DNA of 17,160 nucleotides. Source: Bacilli bacterium. Its GTDB lineage: Bacteria; Bacillota_I; Bacilli_A; RF39; UBA660. The position numbers and the translations under genes were made by a program. The stretch spans positions 1 through 17,160 of the forward strand of contig CAAFVA010000017.1 of NCBI GenBank assembly GCA_900766325.1. Reading direction: 5' to 3'. The notes under the pieces were generated by a model. It saw nothing but the letters and a program-made list of their open reading frames with translations. It was not told the DNA's origin and made no database searches. Positions 7,101 to 14,495 of this stretch are shown in pieces; positions within the stretch are counted from its first letter, which is position 1, and every line of letters begins with the position of its first letter.

Positions 7101-7130
7101 ATGACTTCGTTTGAGTCATGGCGAAAGGAG
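7101..7130 (+). promoter_or_regulatory. rpmE leader hairpin and ribosome-binding site
   Basis: ATGACT (7101-7106) pairs with AGTCAT (7114-7119) around a 7-base loop, directly before the Shine-Dalgarno AAAGGAG (7124-7130). Several bacterial groups have leader RNAs in front of L31 genes that may bind L31; whether this is one is inference. Confidence 0.4.
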
Positions 7131-7139
7131 CTAAAAAGT

Positions 7140-7364
7140 ATGCCAAAAAAGGAAAGTATTTACAAAACTTCAACGGTTACATGTACTTGTGGAAACACTT
7201 TTGAAACAAAATCTATTAATGATAAAATTCACGTGGAAGTTTGTCATAAGTGTCATCCGTTTTATACCGGTCAAGCAACCATGCAATCTAGAACCGGAAG
7301 AGCTGAGAAGTTTAATAAAAAGTACGGTTTAAAAAGCGATACTGATGCACAAGCTAATGCATAG
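7140..7364 (+). CDS. rpmE: Large ribosomal subunit protein bL31 (zinc-binding form)
   Basis: 74 residues from ATG 7140. L31 bridges the two ribosomal subunits at the central protuberance. The four zinc ligands are Cys15, Cys17, Cys35 and Cys38 (TVTCTCGNTF and HVEVCHKCHPFYTG), so this is the C+ form used when zinc is sufficient rather than the Cys-less paralogue. GRAEKFNKKYG is the usual end of the core; a short polar tail follows. The start fits AAAGGAG at 7124-7130 and the family N-terminus; an upstream in-frame ATG (7086) would add 18 unrelated residues and precedes the expected transcript start. No hairpin terminator is visible after the stop, only a T-rich stretch (7367-7377), so some read-through into the str operon is possible. 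Confidence 0.95.
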   Translation: MPKKESIYKTSTVTCTCGNTFETKSINDKIHVEVCHKCHPFYTGQATMQSRTGRAEKFNKKYGLKSDTDAQANA

Positions 7365-7393
7365 TATTTTTTCTTTTAATTAGAACTAATGTA

Positions 7394-7423
7394 TTGACAT
7401 TTAACGCTTTAAAGTGTTATATT
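7394..7423 (+). promoter_or_regulatory. Promoter of the rpsL-rpsG-fusA operon
   Basis: TTGACA (7394-7399), 18-base spacer, TATATT (7418-7423) with extended TGT. The 14 bases 7408-7421 (TTTAAAGTGTTATA) recur exactly in the eno promoter at 13198-13211. Confidence 0.82.
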
Positions 7424-7429
7424 ATTAGA

Positions 7430-7517
7430 GCTGATTAATTAAGTCTTGCTTTGGTAAGGCTTAAAAATATATCAAAAAAGAAACACCAGGTAGTGTGTTA
7501 AGAAAGGAGTAGAAAAT
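7430..7517 (+). promoter_or_regulatory. rpsL 5' leader with two hairpins
   Basis: TTAAGTCTT (7439-7447) pairs with AAGGCTTAA (7456-7464), nine pairs with one G-U and an 8-base loop. AACAC (7482-7486) pairs with GTGTT (7495-7499) around 8 bases, just before AAAGGAG (7503-7509). Neither is followed by a T tract, so neither looks like a terminator. A role in str-operon autoregulation or transcript stability is inference. Confidence 0.45.
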
Positions 7518-7931
7518 ATGCCTACAATAAACCAAGTTCTTCGTCAAGGAAGAAAAAATAAAAAGCGTAAACCAAAAGCACCGGTTTTACTTGTTAGAAC
7601 AAACACTCTAAAAAAGAAGAACCTACGTGCTAACTCCCCACAAAAACGTGGAGTATGTACTCGTGTTGGTACAACAACACCAAAGAAACCAAACTCTGCA
7701 TTACGTAAGTACGCTCGTGTACGTTTAAGTAATGGATACGAGGTAACCGCTTACATTCCAGGAGAAGGACATAACTTACAAGAACACAGCGTTGTATTGA
7801 TACGTGGTGGACGTGTAAAAGACCTTATCGGTGTGCGTTATCACATCATAAGAGGTACTTTAGATACGGCTGGAGTTCAAGACAGAAAGCAAGGAAGAAG
7901 TAAGTATGGTGCAAAAAAACCTAAGAAATAA
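7518..7931 (+). CDS. rpsL: Small ribosomal subunit protein uS12
   Basis: 137 residues, the usual length for Bacillota S12, which carries an insertion after the N-terminus (here basic, residues 12-40). S12 sits at the decoding centre and controls accuracy and streptomycin response. PQKRGVCTRVGTTTPKKPNSALRK (41-64) contains Lys56, equivalent to E. coli Lys43, consistent with streptomycin sensitivity at that site. In IRGGRVKDLIGVRYH (95-109), Lys101 and Asp102 match E. coli Lys88 and the methylthiolated Asp89, but Ile104 replaces the nearly invariant Pro (E. coli Pro91, codon ATC at 7827-7829). First gene of the str operon; ATG 7518 follows AAAGGAG with eight bases spacing. Confidence 0.98.
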   Translation: MPTINQVLRQGRKNKKRKPKAPVLLVRTNTLKKKNLRANSPQKRGVCTRVGTTTPKKPNSALRKYARVRLSNGYEVTAYIPGEGHNLQEHSVVLIRGGRVKDLIGVRYHIIRGTLDTAGVQDRKQGRSKYGAKKPKK

Positions 7932-7951
7932 AATGAAAAAGGAGGATAAAT

Positions 7952-8419
7952 ATGCGTAAAAAACGTGCTGTTAAAAGAGACGTGTTACCAGATCCAGTAT
8001 ATAATTCAAAAGTAATTACAAAACTAATTAACCAAATTATGCTAGATGGTAAGCGTGGTAAAGCTGAAACAATTGTATATGATGCGTTTGACATGATTCA
8101 TGAAAGAACTGGAGAAAATGCAAATGACGTATTTAAAAAAGCCATGGAAAACGTAACTCCAGCGTTGGAAGTAAAGGCACGCCGTGTTGGTGGTGCAAAT
8201 TATCAAGTGCCGGTTGAGGTAAAACCTGACAGGGCACAAGCACTTGCGCTTCGTTGGATTGTTAATGCAAGTCGTACGCGCGGTGGAAAATCAATGGCTG
8301 AAAAATTAGCAAATGAACTTATTGATGCTTCAAATAATACTGGAGCAGCAGTTAAGAAAAAAGATGATACCCATAGAATGGCAGAAGCAAATAAGGCGTT
8401 TGCACATTATCGTTGGTAG
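7952..8419 (+). CDS. rpsG: Small ribosomal subunit protein uS7
   Basis: 155 residues, the standard bacterial length. S7 nucleates assembly of the 30S head and binds the 3' domain of 16S rRNA; in E. coli it is the translational repressor of the str operon. MRKKRAVKRDVLPDP, KARRVGGANYQVPVEV and RTRGGKSMAEKLANEL are classic S7 stretches, and the C-terminus MAEANKAFAHYRW is complete. The start has AAGGAGG 12 bases upstream. It lies 20 bases after rpsL and 15 bases before fusA, with no hairpin in either gap, so the three form one transcript. Confidence 0.98.
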   Translation: MRKKRAVKRDVLPDPVYNSKVITKLINQIMLDGKRGKAETIVYDAFDMIHERTGENANDVFKKAMENVTPALEVKARRVGGANYQVPVEVKPDRAQALALRWIVNASRTRGGKSMAEKLANELIDASNNTGAAVKKKDDTHRMAEANKAFAHYRW

Positions 8420-8434
8420 GAAAGGATTTAGTAT

Positions 8435-10507
8435 ATGGCTCGTGAATATTCATTAGAAAACACTCGTAACATTGGTATTATGGCTCACGTAGATGCTGGA
8501 AAAACCACATGTACCGAGCGTGTTTTGTTCCATACGCATAAGATTCATAAGATTGGTGAAACCCACGATGGTGAGTCTCAAATGGACTGGATGGAACAAG
8601 AAAAAGAACGTGGTATTACCATTACCTCAGCTGCAACAACAGCTTTTTGGAAAGGTAATCGCCTTAACATTATTGATACTCCAGGTCACGTAGACTTTAC
8701 GATTGAAGTTACTAGATCACTTAGGGTATTAGATGGTGCCGTTACCGTTTTAGATGCACAAAATGGTGTTGAACCGCAAACTGAAAACGTTTGGCGCCAG
8801 GCAACTGAAATGCATGTTCCAAGATTAGTATTCGCAAATAAAATGGATAAGATGGGTGCTGACTTTGCTGCTAGTGTTGATAGTATAAAATCAAGATTAG
8901 GTGTAAAAGCAACGGCAATTCAGTGGCCAATAGGAGCGGAATCTGATTTTAACGGAATAATTGATTTGGTTACCATGAAAGCATATCAATACGATGGAAA
9001 ACCAGAGGAAAATCCGGTTGAAATAGAAATTCCAGCTGATTTAAAAGATTTAGCTGAACAAAAAAGAATTGAAATGATAGAGGATGCGGCTGAATTTGAC
9101 GAGGAATTAATGGAAAAATACCTAGAAGGTGCTGAAATTCCAGTTGAATTGATTAAGAAAGCGATTAGAAAAGGTGTTTTATCAGTTAAGATGTTCCCTG
9201 TTATGTGTGGAACCGCACTAGGTAATAAGGGAGTTAAGTTGATGCTTGATGCGGTAATTGATTATTTACCAGCACCAACCGACATACCATCTATTAAAGG
9301 TCATGATGCAAATGATAAAGAAGTTGAAAGACACGCATCAGACTCTGAACCTTTTGCTGCTTTAGCATTTAAGATTATGGCTGATCCGTTCGTTGGTAGA
9401 TTATCGTTCTTCCGTGTTTACTCAGGAACTTTAAAGAGTGGTTCGTACGTATTAAATGCTAATAAAAACACCAAGGAAAGAATTGGTCGTATCTTACAGA
9501 TGCACGCTAATAACCGTACCGAAATACAAGAGGTATATGCGGGTGATATAGCGGCAGCGGTAGGACTTAAGAACACTACTACTGGTGATACTTTATGTGA
9601 TGAAAAACATCCTGTTATATTAGAAAAAATGAACATCCCTGAACCGGTTATCTCAATTGCAATCGAACCAAAGAGTAAGGGAGATCAAGAAAAGATGTCT
9701 ACGGCATTACAAAAGTTAGCTGAAGAAGATCCAACCTTTAGAGCAGAAACTGATCAAGAATCAGGACAAACTGTTATTTCTGGTATGGGTGAACTTCATT
9801 TGGACGTCTTAGTAGACAGAATGAAAAGAGAGTACGGAGTAGAAGCTAACATAGGTAAACCACAGGTTGCTTATCGTGAAACGTTAACTCAAGCAGGTGA
9901 TTGTGAAGGTAAGTACATTAAACAATCAGGTGGACGTGGTCAGTACGGACACGTATGGGTTAAGTTTGAACCAAATAAAGATAAAGGCTATGAATTCGTT
10001 GATGCAATCGTAGGTGGTGTTGTTCCTCGTGAATATATACCGGTAGTAGATAAAGGACTACAAGAAGCTATGAAAACTGGTGTTCTTGCAGGATATCCTA
10101 TGATTGATGTTAAAGCAACGTTATTTGATGGTTCTTACCATGACGTTGACTCTAACGAAATGGCGTTTAAAGTTGCTGCTTCACTTGCTTTAAAAGAGGC
10201 AAAGAAAAACTGTAAACCAGTTCTTCTAGAACCAATAATGAAGGTTGACATTACCGTACCGGACGAATACATGGGTAACGTTATGGGAGATATTACATCT
10301 CGTCGTGGTCGTCCTATGGGTCAAGAATCAGTTGGTAACGCCCTTAAGATAAGTGCGTACGTACCATTATCTGAAATGTTTGGATACGCAACCTCGTTAA
10401 GATCAAACACTCAAGGAAGAGGAACGTTTATAATGTTCTTTGATCACTATGAAGAAGTACCGAAGAGTATTTCAGAAGACATCATTAAGAAAAATGGTGC
10501 TCAATAA
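8435..10507 (+). CDS. fusA: Elongation factor G
   Basis: 690 residues, full length. EF-G is the GTPase that drives translocation of tRNA and mRNA on the ribosome and works with RRF in recycling. GTPase motifs are in order: G1 AHVDAGKT (17-24), switch I RGITITSAAT (59-68), G3 DTPGH (81-85), G4 NKMD (135-138). Domains II to V follow, with the domain IV stretch SGGRGQYGHVWVKFEP and the domain V stretch MGDITSRRGRPMG intact. Start ATG 8435 is preceded by AGGAAAGGA overlapping the rpsG stop. It is the last gene before a strong hairpin and the separate tuf promoter. Nothing suggests an EF-G2 or TetM-like variant. Confidence 0.98.
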   Translation: MAREYSLENTRNIGIMAHVDAGKTTCTERVLFHTHKIHKIGETHDGESQMDWMEQEKERGITITSAATTAFWKGNRLNIIDTPGHVDFTIEVTRSLRVLDGAVTVLDAQNGVEPQTENVWRQATEMHVPRLVFANKMDKMGADFAASVDSIKSRLGVKATAIQWPIGAESDFNGIIDLVTMKAYQYDGKPEENPVEIEIPADLKDLAEQKRIEMIEDAAEFDEELMEKYLEGAEIPVELIKKAIRKGVLSVKMFPVMCGTALGNKGVKLMLDAVIDYLPAPTDIPSIKGHDANDKEVERHASDSEPFAALAFKIMADPFVGRLSFFRVYSGTLKSGSYVLNANKNTKERIGRILQMHANNRTEIQEVYAGDIAAAVGLKNTTTGDTLCDEKHPVILEKMNIPEPVISIAIEPKSKGDQEKMSTALQKLAEEDPTFRAETDQESGQTVISGMGELHLDVLVDRMKREYGVEANIGKPQVAYRETLTQAGDCEGKYIKQSGGRGQYGHVWVKFEPNKDKGYEFVDAIVGGVVPREYIPVVDKGLQEAMKTGVLAGYPMIDVKATLFDGSYHDVDSNEMAFKVAASLALKEAKKNCKPVLLEPIMKVDITVPDEYMGNVMGDITSRRGRPMGQESVGNALKISAYVPLSEMFGYATSLRSNTQGRGTFIMFFDHYEEVPKSISEDIIKKNGAQ

Positions 10508-10516
10508 TAAATAATC

Positions 10517-10547
10517 CTAAGGGAAAATACTTGATATTTTCCCTTAG
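10517..10547 (+). terminator. Perfect 13-bp hairpin between fusA and tuf
   Basis: CTAAGGGAAAATA (10517-10529) pairs perfectly with TATTTTCCCTTAG (10535-10547) around a 5-base loop CTTGA. No T tract follows, so it is not a textbook terminator; it may attenuate, stabilise the 3' end after processing, or pause polymerase. It overlaps the -35 of the tuf promoter. Confidence 0.6.
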
Positions 10548-10559
10548 ATTAGATAAAAT
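10531..10559 (+). promoter_or_regulatory. Promoter of tuf
   Basis: TTGATA (10531-10536), 17-base spacer, TAAAAT (10554-10559), five of six matches in each box. Its -35 lies in the loop and 3' arm of the fusA-tuf hairpin. An own promoter would give tuf the extra expression expected for the most abundant translation factor. Confidence 0.75.
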
Positions 10560-10591
10560 AGATATGTAATTTATATAGGGAGGAAATTAAT

Positions 10592-11776
10592 ATGGCAAAA
10601 GAAAAATTTGATCGTTCAAAACCACACGTTAATATTGGTACCATCGGACACGTTGACCATGGTAAAACTACATTAACCGCAGCGATCACAAAAAGATTAT
10701 CTGAAAAAGGTCAAGCAAAGTTTGAAGATTATGCAGACATTGACAAAGCGCCTGAAGAAAGAGAACGTGGTATAACTATAAATACCGCTCACGTTGAGTA
10801 TGAAACTGACAAACGTCACTATGCTCACGTTGACTGTCCAGGACACGCTGACTATGTTAAAAACATGATTACTGGTGCTGCTCAAATGGATGGTGCTATC
10901 CTAGTTTTAGCTGCAACAGATGGACCAATGGCTCAAACTAAAGAACACATCTTACTTGCTCGTCAAGTTGGAGTTCCAAGAATGGTTGTGTTCATGAACA
11001 AATGTGACATGGTTGATGATCCAGAAATGTTAGATTTAGTTGAGATGGACGTTCGTGAATTATTAAATAAGTATGGATTTGAAGGAGATGAAACTCCAGT
11101 TATTCGTGGTTCAGCTTTAAAAGCTTTGGAAGGTGATCCAGAATACTTAAAGAAGATCGATGAATTAATGGATGCTGTTGATGAGTGGATTCCTACTCCA
11201 GAAAGAGATAACACGAAACCATTCTTAATGTCAATCGAAGACGTATTTACGATTACTGGTCGTGGAACCGTTGTTACTGGACGTGTTGAACGTGGACAAT
11301 TAAAATTAAACGATGAAGTTGAAATCGTTGGATTAAAACCAACTCAAAAAACAGTTGTTACTGGTATCGAAATGTTCCGTAAACAACTAGACTATGCTGA
11401 AGCAGGAGATAACGCTGGTGTTTTATTACGTGGTATTTCACGTGAACAAGTACAACGTGGTCAAGTACTTTCTAAACCAGGAACCGTTACTCCACATACT
11501 AAGTTTGAAGCACAAGTTTACGTATTAAGTAAAGAAGAAGGCGGACGTCATACTCCATTCTTCTCAAATTACAGACCACAGTTCTATTTTAGAACAACAG
11601 ACGTAACTGGTGTTGTTACATTACCTGAAGGAACTGAAATGGTTATGCCTGGTGATAACGTTAGTATGTCAGTTGAGTTAATTGCGCCAATCGCAATTGA
11701 AAATGGTACTAAGTTCTCTATCCGTGAAGGTGGGCGTACTGTTGGAGCTGGTACTGTTACTAAGATTGATGCTTAG
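10592..11776 (+). CDS. tuf: Elongation factor Tu
   Basis: 394 residues, full length. EF-Tu carries aminoacyl-tRNA to the ribosomal A site and hydrolyses GTP on codon recognition. GTPase motifs: GHVDHGKT (19-26), RGITINTAHVEY (59-70), DCPGH (81-85), NKCD (136-139); domains 2 and 3 are intact, including GRGTVVTGRVERG and the C-terminal GGRTVGAGTVTKI. The start has AGGGAGGA at 10577-10584. Codon choice is strongly biased, as expected for a highly expressed gene. Transcription comes from its own promoter and probably from read-through of fusA, and ends at two terminators. Confidence 0.99.
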   Translation: MAKEKFDRSKPHVNIGTIGHVDHGKTTLTAAITKRLSEKGQAKFEDYADIDKAPEERERGITINTAHVEYETDKRHYAHVDCPGHADYVKNMITGAAQMDGAILVLAATDGPMAQTKEHILLARQVGVPRMVVFMNKCDMVDDPEMLDLVEMDVRELLNKYGFEGDETPVIRGSALKALEGDPEYLKKIDELMDAVDEWIPTPERDNTKPFLMSIEDVFTITGRGTVVTGRVERGQLKLNDEVEIVGLKPTQKTVVTGIEMFRKQLDYAEAGDNAGVLLRGISREQVQRGQVLSKPGTVTPHTKFEAQVYVLSKEEGGRHTPFFSNYRPQFYFRTTDVTGVVTLPEGTEMVMPGDNVSMSVELIAPIAIENGTKFSIREGGRTVGAGTVTKIDA

Positions 11777-11787
11777 TTAAGGAAATT

Positions 11788-11813
11788 AAAGGCATTCTTT
11801 GAATGTCTTTTTT
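11788..11813 (+). terminator. Intrinsic terminator of tuf
   Basis: AAAGGCATTC (11788-11797) pairs with GAATGTCTTT (11801-11810), ten pairs with one G-U and a 3-base loop, followed by TTT to give a run of six T (11808-11813). Confidence 0.85.
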
Positions 11814-11829
11814 CGTATCTAAAAAAATA

Positions 11830-11853
11830 AAAAAAGCAATAAATTGCTTTTTT
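11830..11853. terminator. Bidirectional terminator between convergent tuf and the femX-like gene
   Basis: AAAAAAGCAA (11830-11839) pairs with TTGCTTTTTT (11844-11853) around a 4-base loop, with A/T tracts on both sides. On the minus strand it starts at the stop codon of the femX-like gene and is followed by a long T tract; on the plus strand it backs up the tuf terminator. Confidence 0.88.
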
Positions 11854-13102
11854 AAATTGGAGTATTAAGCCAGTTAAGAATTGGGTTTAATCTGCTTCCT
11901 GTGTAATATGCTTTTTTATTTATAACGAGATCAAATTCACCTACGTATTCAACTATTTGATTTGATAGTTCCCTTTTTAATAAGCTTCCGTAATCGTTAT
12001 TAAATTCGCCGGTAATCCCGCCAAAGTCCGCAACTTCGTAACCTTGCTTTGCGAATTCTTGCATTAGTTGCCATCTTAATAAATATTCAGGATATTGATT
12101 TTTAAACTTATCATTAACACCACTTGCAAAAAAAGTGATTGTTTTACCATATTTTATGACTGCTACCGCCGCGGTGATTAAACCATTAGGATATTGTTGA
12201 AACAAGTTAATAGCTTCCAACATGTTTTTTTTATATTTTGATACTAATTCGTCGGATTTTAATTTTTCGTTCATAACCATGTCTTTATTTGGATTATTCC
12301 AGTCTTGCATTTGAGCGTTTAATTCGCTGTTTCTTTGTTCTTCTTTTTCGTATAAAGTTTTACTAGAATTAACATAAGATACCGGTTCTAGTTTTGTAAA
12401 ATATACCTCGAATCCACCATTTTGGCCAAAAAACTGATAATAGTCCAAATAATACTCAAGGGGGGGATTAGGATTGTTTATAACGTTAAATAAAAGACTG
12501 ATATCATTTTGAGTTCCCTTATATACTTTATTACCCATTTTAACTGATTCGCTTATTTTATCCCTGGCTTCTTTTGAAATGGAGTTATATAACGCAATTA
12601 TATTATTATCAAGTCTTGTTAACGTGTTCCATCTAGGCTTAGAAGCTTCCATACCTTTGTTATAACCCATATGGATGTATCCTAGACTTTGTAGTTTTTG
12701 AACAAATCCGGTATTACTTTGTCCATCCAGTTTTTCACTGCCATCAACGTTATGTTCTTTATATATAATAAGAGGATCTACTTTAAGATAAGTAAAACTA
12801 CGTTTTGATAAGAAGTCTTTTAATTGATTAGTAAACTCATTAACCAATTCCGTATCATTCCAATCAATTAAAAAGCCACGTGGTGCATAACCCATTTTTC
12901 TTTTGTTGTTCTTTTCGTTTTTTACAATCATTAAAGTTGCCGCTTTAATATTTCCGAAATCATCAACCAACCCTAAGTAATATGAATTATAACTGTGTTT
13001 TGTCATAAATCTTCCGTAGTTGCTTGATTGATAAAAATTATAGTTAGGATGATTCATAGCAAAATTATCAAATCTAACTTCATCTAATAACACAATTTGC
13101 AT
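11852..13102 (-). CDS. femX: FemX/FemAB-family peptidoglycan interpeptide-bridge aminoacyltransferase
   Basis: 416 residues from the ATG whose first base is 13102. A second in-frame ATG two codons earlier (13108) is only one base from AGGAGG (13110-13115, minus strand), so the inner one, spaced seven bases, is preferred. FemABX enzymes take amino acids from aminoacyl-tRNA and add them to the lysine of lipid II (or of nascent peptidoglycan) to build interpeptide bridges on the cytoplasmic face. Visible are the paired GNAT-like halves, with KMGYAPRGFLIDW in the first, a charged helical arm (roughly residues 255-300, the FemA coiled-coil arm) and the C-terminal EVADFGGITGEF plus LNPILNWL typical of the family. 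Amino acid specificity (Gly, Ala, Ser) cannot be read. It stands alone with its own promoter. Confidence 0.9.
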   Translation of the reverse strand: MQIVLLDEVRFDNFAMNHPNYNFYQSSNYGRFMTKHSYNSYYLGLVDDFGNIKAATLMIVKNEKNNKRKMGYAPRGFLIDWNDTELVNEFTNQLKDFLSKRSFTYLKVDPLIIYKEHNVDGSEKLDGQSNTGFVQKLQSLGYIHMGYNKGMEASKPRWNTLTRLDNNIIALYNSISKEARDKISESVKMGNKVYKGTQNDISLLFNVINNPNPPLEYYLDYYQFFGQNGGFEVYFTKLEPVSYVNSSKTLYEKEEQRNSELNAQMQDWNNPNKDMVMNEKLKSDELVSKYKKNMLEAINLFQQYPNGLITAAVAVIKYGKTITFFASGVNDKFKNQYPEYLLRWQLMQEFAKQGYEVADFGGITGEFNNDYGSLLKRELSNQIVEYVGEFDLVINKKAYYTGSRLNPILNWLNTPI

Positions 13103-13132
13103 ACCCATCCCTCCTATTTATTCTTATACTTT

Positions 13133-13162
13133 ATTATAACGCATATCACATTATAAAGTCAA
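13133..13162 (-). promoter_or_regulatory. Promoter of the femX-like gene
   Basis: On the minus strand: TTGACT (13162-13157), 18-base spacer, TATAAT (13138-13133), about 31 bases before the start codon. It is back to back with the eno promoter in a 141-base divergent region. Confidence 0.75.
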
Positions 13163-13184
13163 TTTACATAACCATATAATATTC

Positions 13185-13213
13185 TTACTTTTTGTTATTT
13201 AAAGTGTTATAAT
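13185..13213 (+). promoter_or_regulatory. Promoter of eno
   Basis: Consensus TATAAT (13208-13213) with extended TGT; the -35 is poor (TTACTT, 13185-13190, 17-base spacer). The 14 bases 13198-13211 are identical to those spanning the -10 of the rpsL promoter. Confidence 0.75.
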
Positions 13214-13243
13214 ATTTATATAATTATAAAAGGAGAAGGATAT

Positions 13244-14473
13244 ATGAAAATTACGGATGTTAAAGCAAGAGAAATATTAGATTCCAGGGGAAATCCGACG
13301 GTTGAAGTAGACGTTACCTTAGAAGGCGGAATAACCGGACGTGCGGCCGTTCCATCAGGCGCTTCAACGGGCGAACGTGAAGCACTAGAGATGCGTGATA
13401 AAGATCCAAATAGATTTAACGGTAAAGGAGTTTTGAACGCTGTTAAAAACGTGAACGATAAGATTAGACCCGTGGTAATTGGGATGGACGTATTTGATCA
13501 GTATGGAATTGATACGGCGATGCTTGAACTTGATGGAACCAAAACAAAGAGAAATTTAGGAGCTAACGCAATATTGGGAGTTTCAATGGCGGTATTAAAA
13601 GCTGCTGCTAAAGCTAAAAAGATGCCTTTATATAAATACGTAGGAGAAGGTAAAACTCTTCCAGTTCCAATGATGAACATATTAAACGGGGGAGCTCACG
13701 CGGATAATAAACTTGATTTTCAAGAGTTCATGATTATTCCTCAAAGAGATACTATTCATGAAAGAGTGCGTGTGGGCTCAGAAGTCTTTCATGCTTTAAA
13801 AAGCGTACTTAACGAAAGAGGGCTCTCAACCGGAGTTGGTGATGAAGGTGGATTTGCCCCTGATTTAGAATCTAATACTGAAGGTTTTGAACTTATTATG
13901 GAAGCTATTAAAAAGGCGGGATATGAACCGGGTAAAGATGTAAAACTTGCAATTGATGTTGCGGCATCAGAATTTTATAGTGACGGTAAGTATAATCTGC
14001 TTGGGGAAGGAAGAAGTCTTACCACGGATGAATTAATAGAATTTTATAAAGAGTTAGTTAGTAAATATCCAATCATATCGATAGAAGATCCGGTAGATGA
14101 AAACGACTGGAATGGTTTTGCTAAAATAACCAAAGAGTTAGGAGATAAAGTACAGCTTGTTGGTGATGATTTATTTGTTACCAATAAAGAGTGTTTACAA
14201 AAAGGTATTGATATGAAAGCTGGTAATGCAATTCTTTTAAAAGTTAATCAAATTGGTACTATTACGGAAACCTTAGAAACAATAAAGCTTGCTAAAGATA
14301 ACGGTTATAAAACGATTATTTCACACCGTTCTGGTGAAACCGAAGACACAACTATCGCTGATTTAGCGGTAGGGTTAGATTTGGGTCAAATAAAGACTGG
14401 ATCTATGTCTAGAACCGATAGAATTTGTAAATATAACCAGTTAATGAGAATCGAAGAAGAATTAGGAAACTAG
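13244..14473 (+). CDS. eno: Enolase (phosphopyruvate hydratase), short C-terminus
   Basis: 409 residues. Enolase converts 2-phosphoglycerate to PEP in glycolysis; PEP is also the MurA substrate. Active-site residues are all present: SGASTGE loop (38-44), NGGAHADN (148-155), Glu201 in GDEGGFAPD, metal ligands Asp238, Glu281 (SIEDP) and Asp308 (GDD), catalytic Lys333 in LLKVNQIGT, SHRSGETED (360-368) and Lys384 in GQIKTG. The protein ends at MRIEEELGN, about 15-20 residues before the C-terminus of Bacillus enolase (430 residues), so the final tail is missing. ATG 13244 follows AAAGGAGAAGGA. The coding end and stop codon form the 5' and 3' arms of the terminator, so the short tail is not a sequencing gap followed by more coding sequence. 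Confidence 0.97.
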   Translation: MKITDVKAREILDSRGNPTVEVDVTLEGGITGRAAVPSGASTGEREALEMRDKDPNRFNGKGVLNAVKNVNDKIRPVVIGMDVFDQYGIDTAMLELDGTKTKRNLGANAILGVSMAVLKAAAKAKKMPLYKYVGEGKTLPVPMMNILNGGAHADNKLDFQEFMIIPQRDTIHERVRVGSEVFHALKSVLNERGLSTGVGDEGGFAPDLESNTEGFELIMEAIKKAGYEPGKDVKLAIDVAASEFYSDGKYNLLGEGRSLTTDELIEFYKELVSKYPIISIEDPVDENDWNGFAKITKELGDKVQLVGDDLFVTNKECLQKGIDMKAGNAILLKVNQIGTITETLETIKLAKDNGYKTIISHRSGETEDTTIADLAVGLDLGQIKTGSMSRTDRICKYNQLMRIEEELGN

Positions 14474-14484
14474 TTCTTTTTTTT
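14457..14484 (+). terminator. Intrinsic terminator overlapping the eno stop codon
   Basis: GAATTAG (14459-14465) pairs with CTAGTTC (14470-14476), one T-G pair, closed by a GAAA tetraloop, followed by eight T (14477-14484) that can extend the stem. The eno TAG stop (14471-14473) is inside the 3' arm. Confidence 0.82.
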
Positions 14485-14495
14485 ATTGGTAAAAC

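Noticed and set aside
7086..7139. Upstream ATG as the rpmE start
   Set aside because: It abuts the TATAAT box, before the expected transcript start, and adds residues not found in L31.
7379..7390. ATTAG/CTAAT inverted repeat after rpmE as a terminator
   Set aside because: Five A/T-rich pairs with a 2-base loop and no T tract after it; too weak.
10517..10547. fusA-tuf hairpin as a standard rho-independent terminator
   Set aside because: No T tract follows the stem, so it is listed with caution as an attenuator-like element.
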